Assembly: GCA_009692305.1 (NCBI GenBank)
Contig: SHZK01000004.1
Coordinates: forward strand, 1 to 64,000
Length of the DNA stretch: 64,000 bases
Direction of reading: 5' to 3'
Origin: Gammaproteobacteria bacterium
GTDB taxonomy: Bacteria; Pseudomonadota; Gammaproteobacteria; Pseudomonadales; Pseudohongiellaceae
Shown: in pieces, positions 1-8,914 of the stretch
How positions within the stretch are numbered: position 1 is the stretch's first letter
Layout of the letters: each line of letters begins with the position of its first letter
Program-made: the position numbers and the translations under genes
Notes under the pieces: generated by a model
The model's input: only the letters and a program-made list of their open reading frames with translations
The model's database searches: none
Told to the model about the DNA's origin: nothing

Positions 1-158
1 GTTTGACTCGATTCAGGAAGTTCAGGACTATGCCACACAATGGCTTTGGTTCTACAACAATGAACGACCCAACAAGGCTAATGGTGGTTTTCCACCGAAA
101 CAAATGCTGATGGCAGCATGACTTCTGCTTTTGAAATTAGTTAAAAAAGAGATGATTA
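1..158 (+). mobile_element. 3' end of an IS3-family insertion sequence (partial)
   Basis: The window opens inside an insertion sequence. The end of its transposase is at 2-121, followed by about 35 A/T-rich bases that should contain the terminal inverted repeat. The element meets the truncated EAL-domain gene at about 156-164. I cannot define the exact tip of the repeat or a target-site duplication, because only one end is visible. Inference: insertion of this element cut the minus-strand EAL gene. Confidence 0.6.
2..121 (+). CDS. IS3-family transposase OrfB, C-terminal 39 residues
   Basis: Frame 2 is open from the left edge of the window to the TGA at 119-121. It encodes the typical end of an IS3-family DDE transposase (rve integrase core). 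The WLWFYNNERPNKANGG segment carries the late conserved Tyr-Asn-x-Glu-Arg-Pro signature, and a short F-P-P-K-Q tail follows it. The catalytic DD would lie upstream, outside the window. Product class is reasonably sure; the IS subgroup is not. Confidence 0.75.
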   Translation, partial: FDSIQEVQDYATQWLWFYNNERPNKANGGFPPKQMLMAA

Positions 159-737
159 CCGTACTATTCCATACTGCGGATGTCGCCAGCGCACCAGGGC
201 TTCAACTCCAACCAACTCACCTGTACTCAAAAGCACTTTGGGTTGATACATGTTGAACAGATTGCCCTGCTCGATTGCATCGCGCAGTTGTTCGGCTGTG
301 TAGTTTTGCGACTTGGGTCCGGTGGCGGCATTCTTGCGATTCTTGGAGAGCGCGTTCAAATACTTCTGCAACTGTTCCTGCTGCACCGGCTTGCTCAAGT
401 GGCCAAGCACTTGCAAATTGTACGAACCAGCCAGCGTTTCAGCCGCCTGCAACACTCTTTCATCTTCGCCACTTACCAACAACAACGCGCCGTTGAACTG
501 CGAGTCTTTTAACCGCTCGAGGAATTCGAGTCCGTCCATGTTGGGCATATTCAGGTCCAGTATGACTACAGTGCCATCCAGCATCTTGCCAGCCATTCGA
601 TCGAGCGCGGTTTGGCCGTCGTCGAAGGCAGTGACGTTTTCATATCCGACCATGGCCAACTGGTGCGAGAGTAACTTCAACTGAAACTGGTCATCGTCAA
701 CGATGATAATGTCAGTATTGATTGGCGAGTATTCCAT
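156..737 (-). pseudogene. Response regulator with truncated EAL (c-di-GMP phosphodiesterase) domain
   Basis: Residues about 8-128 form a receiver domain with the acidic DDD cluster at 14-16, phospho-acceptor Asp61 in LDLNMPNMDG and Lys116 in SKP. An EAL domain begins at about residue 148 with the E-A-L signature at 179-181. It stops after RWRHPQYGIVR at a TAA (156-158), so about 200 residues of the phosphodiesterase domain, including the metal ligands, are missing. The break coincides with the insertion-sequence end at 1-158. The start ATG overlaps the stop of the upstream kinase (TAATG), so the pair was translationally coupled. A free receiver domain might still fold, but c-di-GMP hydrolysis is lost. 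Confidence 0.8.
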
Positions 738-3342
738 TAGATGCCCCGTTTACTAATTGACTCAACAACAGCAGTCAGCGTTTGTTGAAAGCCTGTCATT
801 AATCGATGGATTTGCTTCTCGTCCTGAGTCTTGCCCGCATTTTCAAGTTCGGCGCAAATCTCGCCCAGGGCCAGTGCGCCCACGGAACGGGAGGATGATT
901 TTAATGCATGTGCGATCCTTCCAACCTGCTGCCATTCGCCGCCTTCATAGGCTTTGAAAATTGCCGCAGCCGATCGCTGCGAAGATGCCTTGTAGTCGTG
1001 TAAAAAACTTTGAATGATGGCCTTGTCTGCACCTACCAGTTTTTCCAGCACGCCAACATCAAGCACTGCGTCCGCCGTATTCATTACCGCTGTATCGGTA
1101 TCGCTGGTAGCGCGCACATCGGTACCTGTCGATTGATTGGTCCAACGCGCCAGCTTCTGTTGCAGATTCTCCAGCGGCACTGGCTTTGGCAAGTAGTCAT
1201 TCATGCCAGAGTCGATACAAGCCTTGCGTTCACTCTTGGTTGCATTTGCGGTAAAAGCCAGAATTGGCAGGCGCTTGTCACCATTCTTTTCCTGCCTGCG
1301 AATGGCAGCTGTGAGTTCATAACCATCGAGAACTGGCATATGCAAATCGGTCAGCAAAAGCGAATAATGATTCTTGCCCCACAACACCAGGGCCTCCTCA
1401 CCATTAGCGGCTATATCACAAGCGTATCCCAGCAAATCCAGCTGACTCTTGATTACTCTCTGGTTGATATCATTGTCTTCTGCTACCAGAATCATGCGGC
1501 CGCTGCGCTCTGCTTCTTCACGGGTAATCACTCGCGCCGACTCCGTCGATCCTGCCTCCTCCTCAAGCAAGTGCGCCACATTACCGTGCAAAACACTGAT
1601 CACATACTGAAAGGTGGTATTCAAGTTGGGACGGGTACCGACGATTGTAAATACTTCGTTCTCAACACTGACTGTCTGATTCTCAAGTGGGCGCACCAAC
1701 ACCAGCCTGTGCAAGGCTTGATCCGACGCCTTCTCCGTTATGGCCTGATAGTCATCGATCCTGGCGTTGTCATCTACTGCGACCAGCACGTTGTAGGTAC
1801 CCGCATTGGCGCTGGCGGACATCTGTTGCAAATCGAGCGTCGCCAGGGAAGCAATCTGTTTGACTGTCGCACCCAAATGCCGCAAGCAATTGGACCCGTC
1901 TTTAAACACACTCGTGTCTGTGCATAACAAGTAACATCGGAATTGATCGAGTCTCGCGAACTGTTCATGCTGGCTATTGTGCGCGGCAGGTTTGGCAGGC
2001 AAGACGATCTCGAAAGTGGTACCCACTCCAGGCTTACTCTCCGGATGCAATTTGCCACGCATCAGATCGATAATGCGTTTGGTAATTGGCAACCCGAGGC
2101 CAGTGCCGCCGAAACGGCGCGTGGTTGAACTATCTGCTTGTGAAAAGGGTTCGAATACGGCCTGCATTGCACCAGGCGACATGCCAATGCCGTTATCTGC
2201 AACTCGAATACATATGCTGCCGGCAGTAGCTGCTTCGATTGTTCGAGTTCTTTGGTGCGCAGATTAACACGCTTCTCGAGATTCTTGCGCTCGCCTTCAA
2301 GCTCCTCGTTGAGTTCCCGCAATTTATCCGTGGTTTGCTTCAACTCCTGCAGTGCGTGCTTGTGCTTGGTCACGTCCCGAATGATGCTCATAATCATCAT
2401 CTCATCACCAATCCAGACTGGACTGAGTGCGACATCAATCGGAAACTGTTCGCCATTGCCACGCTCACCGATCATGTCATCTTCGGTGCCCATAACGTGC
2501 GTGGCCGGTGCCTTCATAAAATTTTCCCGGCGCTGACGATTGCGTTCGCGATCTGCTACAGGTAACAAGTCATCCACGTTCATGCTTTGCAGTGAGTCGA
2601 CGGAGCGACCAAACAAATTTGATGCTTGCTTGTTTACCTGCTTAATCATGCCATTGGAGTCGGCGATAATGATGGCATTCGGTGCCATGTCGAGCAGGGT
2701 TTCAAACCGGTGTTCACTTTCTTGCAGCGCCTTCTCCGTGATGAGCACCTTGGTGACATCATGGACAATGGCGCCGATCGCGTAGATACGCCCGCTGTGC
2801 GTGCGCATGGCAAATTTCATCAACACAAACTTCGACACCCCATCGACCGCGGTCAGGATGTTATCAAATTCAATACGATCACCATTCGCCACAACTGCTG
2901 CATCCTGTTGTTGCAGTAGTTGCGCCTGCTCACGTGGAAAGAAGTCAAAATCAGTTTTGCCTTCCACGGCCTGATGGCTGGAATTGAGCATGCGGCACCA
3001 GACATCGTTCGCATACAGGAACCTGCCTTCTATATCCTTCACAAACAAACCGCTCTGGGTTTTCTCCATGAAGGACTCGCGCAACATGCGATTCTCACGC
3101 AAGTCTTTTTCTTTGGTATAAAGCGTGGTTGCGAAGTTCCAGGAAATCACGCCAGACAGCAGCATGGTGCCGGCAAGCAGCCCGAGGATGGGCAATAACT
3201 GCTGCAGATCAGGCGCATCCAGCAGATAGAAAAATGTGCCCAAAGCCAGCGCCATGACGCAAAGAAAAGGCGCGTAGATAGATAGAAATCGCAGTTCGCG
3301 ACCACCCAGCATACGATTCTTTGGTTTGAGGAGATGTTTCAT
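737..3342 (-). pseudogene. Hybrid sensor histidine kinase (PAS-PAS-[HisKA lost]-HATPase-REC-HPt), deleted and frameshifted
   Basis: The 5' part (3342-about 2235) encodes two membrane segments (residues about 17-41 and 48-72), two PAS domains and a coiled coil ending in LRTKELEQSK. The reading frame then shifts. The other frame resumes directly at the G1 box of the ATPase (VADNGIGM), followed by the G2 box GGTGLGL, a receiver domain with LLTDLHMP, and an HPt domain with HALKSSSRSVGA, ending at 737. The whole HisKA dimerisation/phosphorylation domain and the N box are absent, so roughly 150 or more codons were deleted at about 2215-2240 together with a frame change. The architecture is BarA/EvgS-like. 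The start at 3342 is chosen over an upstream in-frame Met because it sits just before the first membrane segment. It cannot act as a kinase in this form. Confidence 0.8.
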
Positions 3343-3539
3343 ACAAGCGCGCCTTCCAACTCGGCGACATAACCCTGGCAGGCGCCGTCGGTACACCCAC
3401 TCTTTTTGTAATGCAGCAGATGATAGAACAGTAAAATCAAATAGTTAGAGAGATTCAAATTAGTCATTCAACAACTTTTAAGCAAGCGCATTATTCCTAC
3501 ATCTGCCGGTTTTAACTTACGACTGTCTGGCGAGTTCGA

Positions 3540-4469
3540 CTAACGTCCGGCTGCGGTTTTGCCGCGAGTAAGCGCCTCAGTGGTAAAACCCGATAAACCA
3601 CCATCGGCACCGACGGTGACAAAACGGAAGCCTTCTTCAATCCGCTGCGCCACCGTATTCGCCGAAGTCGTGATCGCACATGGCACACCGGCAGCAATGC
3701 AGGACTGCAACACGCGCTGGATTGCCGCTTCCACTTCCGGCGCTGCAGCACTGGCATAGCCCATGGCGGTGCTCAGATCAGAGGGTCCGATGAAAATTAC
3801 GCCGATACCTGGCACACGCAGAATATCGTCAATATTCGTTACCGCTTCAGGTGTTTCTATCTGAATGATGGCCAGTAATTCTCCAGCAGGGTCCAGGGGC
3901 CAGACATCAGCTTTTTCATGATAGTCATCGATTCCCCAGTACCAGGAGGCATTGGCCGGGTTGCGCCCGCGCAGTCCAGCCGGCTCGTAATCATCCGCAC
4001 CATTCAATTGCGGATAGCGAATCGCTCGTACCGCCAGTTCCGCTTCTTGTCGGTTGTTCACCGACGGAAACATTACGCCGAACACGCCTACATCGAGCAC
4101 CTGCTTTACCTGCCACAGGACATCTTCGCTGCCAGTTGCCGGAATTCTCACCAGCGGTACCACGTCGGCTTGCAAGTTGCCTTTTTCCCCGATCATGCGC
4201 TTGTCGGTCATGCCCAGCAGAAACAGGCGTAATTGCTCGATATCAAACGGGGCGTGTTCCATGTCGATGATGATGAAGTCGAGGCCAGAGCGGGCCATGG
4301 AGCGAGCATTGTTGAGGGAGTAATCAAAAGAGAGCACACCGAAGGCGGCCTCGTCGTTGGCCAGCAGTTCAATTGCCTTGTTTAGCCTGATACTGTCGGC
4401 CTGGGGGTAGAGGTTTGATATTGGGGCCAATAACACGAACAGAACTACTGCGTGCCTGAGTCGTCCCAT
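3540..4469 (-). CDS. Exported HpcH/HpaI aldolase/citrate lyase-family protein
   Basis: 309 residues. The family comprises class II, divalent-metal-dependent pyruvate aldolases and related lyases (TIM barrel). Family landmarks are present: IIIDMEHAPFD (Asp69, His72), Arg108 in PLVRIP, the metal-ligand Glu205 in IQIETPEAV, and Asp231 in FIGPSDLS. Residues 1-24 form a hydrophobic leader (VVLFVLLAPISNL then YPQA) that looks like a signal peptide, which is unusual because characterised HpaI enzymes are cytoplasmic. It is divergent from the next gene and stands alone. Substrate unknown; the fold assignment is firm and the export is inferred. Confidence 0.8.
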   Translation of the reverse strand: MGRLRHAVVLFVLLAPISNLYPQADSIRLNKAIELLANDEAAFGVLSFDYSLNNARSMARSGLDFIIIDMEHAPFDIEQLRLFLLGMTDKRMIGEKGNLQADVVPLVRIPATGSEDVLWQVKQVLDVGVFGVMFPSVNNRQEAELAVRAIRYPQLNGADDYEPAGLRGRNPANASWYWGIDDYHEKADVWPLDPAGELLAIIQIETPEAVTNIDDILRVPGIGVIFIGPSDLSTAMGYASAAAPEVEAAIQRVLQSCIAAGVPCAITTSANTVAQRIEEGFRFVTVGADGGLSGFTTEALTRGKTAAGR

Positions 4470-4749
4470 CTTTTACACTCCTGTCTATGCTTTTTTGTCT
4501 GGGTATTTTATAGAGTCGAACAGGCAATATCACCAAAACTCTTGGTTCTGCCTGTATAAAGTTTCGGATCGAATAACATGCAGTGGCGCGGCGCTGTAGC
4601 CGGCTGCCAGCGCATTTGGCTGAAAGGTGACTTTGTGTGGCGCCATTGGCTGTGCAGCGGTGGCTTGGTTGTAGTTTCACTGCCAGTACTCTACCCTGTC
4701 GGCAGTTTTACTTGAAAAAGCCCCCTTCTTCTATAGGAGTAAATCTAGC

Positions 4750-5901
4750 ATGAAGAACTTGATGGGCTTCAGCCTGTTACTGGGAACCGCAGTAATTGCG
4801 GGAACCGTGACGGCGCAGAGTGCCACCGTGTTGTATAACGAGCGGGTGGTTGCGATCGAGCAAACCCTGCCCGATGCGAGTGATCTGTGGGTAACCCCAG
4901 CCGATCTCACTCGCATCAATGATTTTGTACTTAAGCCAGAAGGCGCCTGCCTGGCAGACTTGTGTATTCCAGTATTGCAGGACCGCGACAGTGACATGTA
5001 TGTCACTCGTAGTGGCCAGGGCTGGTTTAACGTCACTGGTCTTGCGGACAAACTGGAGCAAGCCCATGTAACTGACTACGCAGACAGCATCTGGAGTTTC
5101 GGTGCCATGCCATTGGAGCGACGCGCGTTTTTCCGCGGCGGCGAAGCACCTGATTTCGCCCTGCCTGATCGCGACGGCAATATCGTGCGACTGTCAGATT
5201 TCCGGGGCAAGAAAGTGCTCCTGCTCACCTGGGCCTCTTGGTGAGGCTGCCGACTAGACGTGCCCGTGTGGCAGTCAATCTACGAAGAACTGAAGTCTGA
5301 AAATTTCGAAATAATTTCTTTCGCCCAGGACACTGGCGGAGAAGCAGCAGCCGGTCCTATTTTCGACGCGGGCAATGTTACCTACACCACGGTGATCGAT
5401 GTAAACCATCACATCAGCGCGTTGTATAATCTGGTGAATGTACCCTCGGGTGTCTGGATCGACGAAGCAGGCAAGATCCAGCGCATCAATGAAGGCACCT
5501 ATGCCGCAGTTCATGCCAACGGCGCATTCGGCACCGACGAATACGTACCGATCGTGCGTGACTGGGTAGCGAAGGGCGCAGACAGTGAGTACGTATGGGA
5601 TCTGGAGCAAGTGCGAGCAAATATATTCCAACGCACTCCGGAAGCTGAAATGGCCCAGCCGGCATTTCGCATCGGTACCCATTACTTCACTCTGGGCAAT
5701 GATGCCAAGGCGGAGCAATACTGGACCATGGCGCAGGAACTTGACCCTACCAGCTGGAACTATCTGCGGCAGGATTTGCAGTACGAAGACGGCGGTTCTG
5801 CCGGACCGGCGTGGCGTGAACGTCGCACCCAGATCGAAAGCGCAGGCGGTACCTACTACGCCCCGTTGGGAATTGAACCAGCCGGCGCTGCAAATAATTA
5901 A
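4750..5901 (+). CDS. Candidate selenoprotein: exported thioredoxin-fold (redoxin/TlpA-like) protein with in-frame UGA
   Basis: One frame runs from the ATG at 4750 (AGGAG ten bases upstream) to the TAA at 5899-5901, 383 residues, interrupted only by TGA at 5242-5244 (codon 165). Residues 1-23 are a signal peptide. A redoxin domain starts at about residue 130 (APDFALPDRDGNIVRLSDFR) and reaches the active site LLLTWASW-[TGA]-GCRLDVPVWQ. In thioredoxin-fold proteins the residue after this Trp is the nucleophilic Cys, so TGA sits exactly where Sec would replace it, with Cys167 as resolving residue. The downstream half (FEIISFAQDTGG onward, a V-P-S-G cis-Pro region and a helical C-terminal tail) is conserved-looking and uninterrupted. 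A hairpin directly after TGA resembles a bacterial SECIS. The alternative is a simple Cys-to-stop mutation. No selA, selB, selC or selD lies in this window. Confidence 0.75.
5242..5276 (+). promoter_or_regulatory. Putative bacterial SECIS hairpin following in-frame UGA
   Basis: Immediately 3' of TGA 5242-5244, bases 5245-5251 pair with 5270-5276 (seven pairs, one of them G-U), extendable by G5252-U5269. After an asymmetric internal loop, 5258-5260 pair with 5265-5267 and close a four-base apical loop, UGCC (5261-5264). The loop starts 16 bases after UGA and carries a G at its second position, as described for SelB-binding bacterial SECIS elements (G in the first two loop bases, about 16-37 bases from UGA). 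The upper stem is short. Pairing is read by eye, not folded. Confidence 0.6.
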
Positions 5902-5959
5902 GTTGTGCGGGAGTTGAAAAAGTTAATCTTATGCTTCTTGAACTGAGACACGGCCGGGA

Positions 5960-6101
5960 TTGGAGACGGTAATACTTCTTGCAGGCGCGATTTCATATCA
6001 AGATTGTTATAAGACGCATAGAAAACAAAAAGCCGGCTCATGCAAGTGAGCCGGCTTTTTTCACTTCTATTATCTACAGATTGGCTTGTTAACGAGCAAC
6101 C
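5960..6101. repeat. 142-bp repeat, copy 1 (orphan NHL-gene 3' end plus terminator)
   Basis: Nearly the same 142 bases occur at 8773-8914 in the same orientation, including the GGAGACGGTAATAC segment, the terminator hairpin and the following CACTTCTATTA segment. In the second copy the right end is the stop and last codons of the NHL-propeller gene. Here the equivalent V-A-R-stop codons (6089-6101) are present but no gene body follows. This copy is therefore probably the relic of a deleted paralogue or of a segmental duplication. Confidence 0.75.
6027..6060. terminator. Rho-independent terminator, bidirectional
   Basis: A perfect 10-bp stem (AGCCGGCTCA / TGAGCCGGCT) with a six-base loop is flanked by A and T runs on both sides. 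It lies downstream of the candidate selenoprotein gene and upstream of the PaaK-like gene. Confidence 0.85.
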
Positions 6102-6142
6102 TATCGTGTAGCGCGCATTAACCGCATCAAGGAGCAGCAACG

Positions 6143-7495
6143 ATGACCACAGCAAAAACCACCGTCAACTCAGCAAACGGCGATGACAAGCTTTCACGCA
6201 CTCAATTGGAGATGATCAAGCTGGAGAAATTTCGCGCCCTGGCGCGTTACGCGCAGCAGAATTCCCCTTACTACGCACAAATCATCAGTGACTTCGGTAT
6301 CAACCTCGCGACCTGCGCGCCGACAGACTTCCCGGTACTGACAAAGGCTATCTTGATGGCGAACTATGACAACATCGTCACTGACAAGCGCATTTCGAAG
6401 CAAGTAGTAGCGGATTTTCTGACGCGCTCGTCCGATCCCAAGGAGTTGTTGTTTAACGAAATCATCGTCATGCATACTTCTGGCACCTCCGGTGAGGTCG
6501 GTTATTTTCTCTACACCCGCCGCGATTATCGTCGCATGCGTCGTGGCGCCTTCAGCTGGCGAAGGGCTTGGCGCGCGATCTCGCAAATACGACCCAAGCG
6601 CATCGGCCGCATGCGCGTGGCATTTTTTGGGGCTATCGGAGGGCACTACGCCGGTATTACTGGTGTCGCTGCATTGCAGCGCGGGTTGCTGCGTCTGTTG
6701 GTAAATGCGAAGGCGTTCGAGGTTAACAGTCCACTGCCAGAGGTAGTGACGCAACTCAATCAATTTCAGCCCGGTATACTCTTTGGATATACCACCGCGC
6801 TTAAAATTCTGGGCGAGCAACAGCAGCAGGGCAAATTGCATATCGCGCCGAGCATGATTGCCGCGACGGGTGAGACAGTGACCAAGTCCGACATGAACTT
6901 TCTTTCAGAGGCATTCGGCGGAGCGAAAGTGATCAGTGCCTATGGCTGCACCGAGCATTTAATGCTGGGCATGTCCAATCCCGATGGCGATACCATGACT
7001 CTGGCGGATGATAATCTGATCTTCGAATTCTTTGACGATCACACTTTGATTACTAACCTGTTCAATTACACGATACCGCTCATCCGCTATAGCATGTCTG
7101 ACATCCTTGTGCCGATCAGCGACCAGCGCGCGCGTCGCACCGTGATCAAGAATCGGGTGGGGCGCAGTGAGCAGATGCCGACATTTATTAACGCACAAGG
7201 GGCCACCGATTTTATTAGCCCGCACACGATCAATGAGATCTTTGTGCGCGGCGTGACACGCTTTCAATTGCAGATTACCGGCGCGAGTTCGTTTAGCTTT
7301 CCCATCTGCACGGAAACTGGGTTGACCGCAGAAGCGAAGGCCATGGCCGTCACCGGAGTCGAGACTCGTTTGCATGAAATTCTGCAGCAGAAGGGTTTGG
7401 GTAATGTGACGTTCGAGGTGCCGATCGTGGAGGATATTCCGTTGAATGCCCACACCCGGAAATTTCAGTTGATTATCGATAAACGTGCCAAATAG
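6143..7495 (+). CDS. Phenylacetate-CoA ligase (PaaK)-like adenylate-forming enzyme
   Basis: 450 residues, the usual size for PaaK-type members of the ANL superfamily. The N-terminus has the helical LARYAQQNSPYYAQ motif typical of PaaK-like proteins, then the P-loop HTSGTSGEVG (residues 111-120), the SAYGCTE adenylate-binding motif (about 264-270), and a C-terminal lid ending LNAHTRKFQLIIDK. The family activates carboxylic acids as acyl-adenylates, usually for CoA ligation. AAGGAG nine bases before ATG supports the start. It stands between a terminator and the OYE gene in the same orientation. The substrate cannot be read from sequence. Confidence 0.8.
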   Translation: MTTAKTTVNSANGDDKLSRTQLEMIKLEKFRALARYAQQNSPYYAQIISDFGINLATCAPTDFPVLTKAILMANYDNIVTDKRISKQVVADFLTRSSDPKELLFNEIIVMHTSGTSGEVGYFLYTRRDYRRMRRGAFSWRRAWRAISQIRPKRIGRMRVAFFGAIGGHYAGITGVAALQRGLLRLLVNAKAFEVNSPLPEVVTQLNQFQPGILFGYTTALKILGEQQQQGKLHIAPSMIAATGETVTKSDMNFLSEAFGGAKVISAYGCTEHLMLGMSNPDGDTMTLADDNLIFEFFDDHTLITNLFNYTIPLIRYSMSDILVPISDQRARRTVIKNRVGRSEQMPTFINAQGATDFISPHTINEIFVRGVTRFQLQITGASSFSFPICTETGLTAEAKAMAVTGVETRLHEILQQKGLGNVTFEVPIVEDIPLNAHTRKFQLIIDKRAK

Positions 7496-7652
7496 AGCCT
7501 ATCTGAATGGGGGATCAATCTAGTTGCTGTATCATTGTTCAGTGATAACTAAACCGAAAAGTAAATCTTTCCCTTTTTTATTCAAATCCAAATCGATTTG
7601 CCAATGCGGTAGAATGCAGCCCTTTCCGCAAACATCAGGATAATAGGCCTTC

Positions 7653-8738
7653 GTGACAAAATTATTCTCCACTCTGAATCTGGGCCGCGGCCCGGTTATG
7701 AAAAACCGCTTCATGCTCGCTCCTCTCACTAACCTGCAAAGCCACTCGGATGGCAGGCTCTCGAATGAGGAATACCACTGGCTCACGCTGCGCGCCAAGG
7801 GCGGCTTCGGTCTCACCATGACCTGCGCCGCCTGCGTACAGGCGCAGGGTCAGGGATTCCCGGGTCAGCTTGGCATTTATTCAGATGCGCACCTTCCCGG
7901 ACTTGCCCGACTCGCGACCGGTATCAAGACCGAGGCCAGCATCGCTATTGCCCAACTGCACCATGCCGGCATGCGCTCTCCCAAAGACCTGATCGGGCGG
8001 GCTCCACATTGCCCCTCTGACAATGGGGAGACGGGAGCGGTTGCGATGACGCATGCACAAGTGCTTGAGAGCATTGAGGCATTTATCGCTGCCGCCAAGC
8101 GTGCCGAGCAGGCGGGATTCCATGGTGTGGAATTACATGGCGCACACGGCTACCTGATCTGCCAGTTCCTGTCGCCGGAAGTCAATCAGCGCGACGATGA
8201 GTTCGGTGGTTCACTGGAGAATCGCGCGCGAGCGCTACGCATGATGATTGACGGTGTGCGCGCGCGCTGCGGTGCTGACTTCATATTAGGCGTGCGCCTG
8301 TCGCCGGAACGTTTCGGTCTGCGCATGGCAGAAATTATGGAACTCGCGCAAGCGCTGATGACGGAAGGCAAAATCGACTTTCTGGATATGTCACTTTGGG
8401 ACTGCTTCAAGGAGCCGAACGAAGACGCGTTCAAGTCACACAGCCTCATTCACTGGTTTACTGGATTGCAGCGTCACGCGGTGAAACTTGGTGTCGCCGG
8501 CAATATCCGCACGCCTGCTGATGCCGAAAAGGTGATGGCAACCGGAGTTGACTGGATAATGCTGGGGCGCGCCGCGATTATTCACCATGACTTTCCGCTA
8601 CAGATGCAGGCCAATCCCTCTTTCAAACCGCTGGAAAATCCGGTGAGCAAGGCCCATCTGGAGGCGGAAGGAGTAAGTGAAAAGTTTCTGAATTACTTGA
8701 GTACCTGGAAGGGTTTTGTGGCTACAGATGAGCAGTGA
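7653..8738 (+). CDS. NADH:flavin oxidoreductase, old yellow enzyme family
   Basis: 361 residues forming an FMN-binding TIM barrel. The N-terminal strand is followed by APLTNLQSHSDG. The substrate-anion-binding pair lies in ELHGAHGYLICQFLSP (about 160-176), followed by the invariant DEFGGSLENRARA. The C-terminal phosphate-binding GNIRTPADAE and IMLGRAAI motifs complete the FMN site. The family reduces activated C=C bonds or nitro groups using NAD(P)H. The start is GTG at 7653, immediately before the conserved N-terminal strand; no in-frame ATG gives a complete domain. The gene ends at a shared terminator with the convergent NHL gene. Class sure, substrate not. Confidence 0.88.
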   Translation: MTKLFSTLNLGRGPVMKNRFMLAPLTNLQSHSDGRLSNEEYHWLTLRAKGGFGLTMTCAACVQAQGQGFPGQLGIYSDAHLPGLARLATGIKTEASIAIAQLHHAGMRSPKDLIGRAPHCPSDNGETGAVAMTHAQVLESIEAFIAAAKRAEQAGFHGVELHGAHGYLICQFLSPEVNQRDDEFGGSLENRARALRMMIDGVRARCGADFILGVRLSPERFGLRMAEIMELAQALMTEGKIDFLDMSLWDCFKEPNEDAFKSHSLIHWFTGLQRHAVKLGVAGNIRTPADAEKVMATGVDWIMLGRAAIIHHDFPLQMQANPSFKPLENPVSKAHLEAEGVSEKFLNYLSTWKGFVATDEQ

Positions 8739-8772
8739 TGTCAGTAGAACTACCGGGTTGAGGAGGTAGGAC

Positions 8773-8914
8773 TTGGAGACGGTAATACATCTTGCAAGCG
8801 CAATTTCATAACAGGATTGTTACAAGACGCATATAAAACAAAAAGCCGGCTCATTTGCATGAACCGGCTTTCTTCACTTCTATTAACTACAGATTGGCAT
8901 GTTAACGAGCAACC
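8773..8914. repeat. 142-bp repeat, copy 2 (overlaps 3' end of NHL gene)
   Basis: Same orientation and length as 5960-6101. It contains the terminator shared by the convergent OYE and NHL genes, and ends with the last codons of the NHL gene (stop at 8902-8904). Differences from copy 1 include changes in both terminator arms. Confidence 0.75.
8841..8871. terminator. Bidirectional rho-independent terminator between convergent genes
   Basis: AAAGCCGG, one unpaired base, TCA, loop, TGA, one unpaired base, then CCGGCTTT forms a stem with A/T flanks. It serves the OYE gene (plus) and the NHL gene (minus). Confidence 0.8.
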
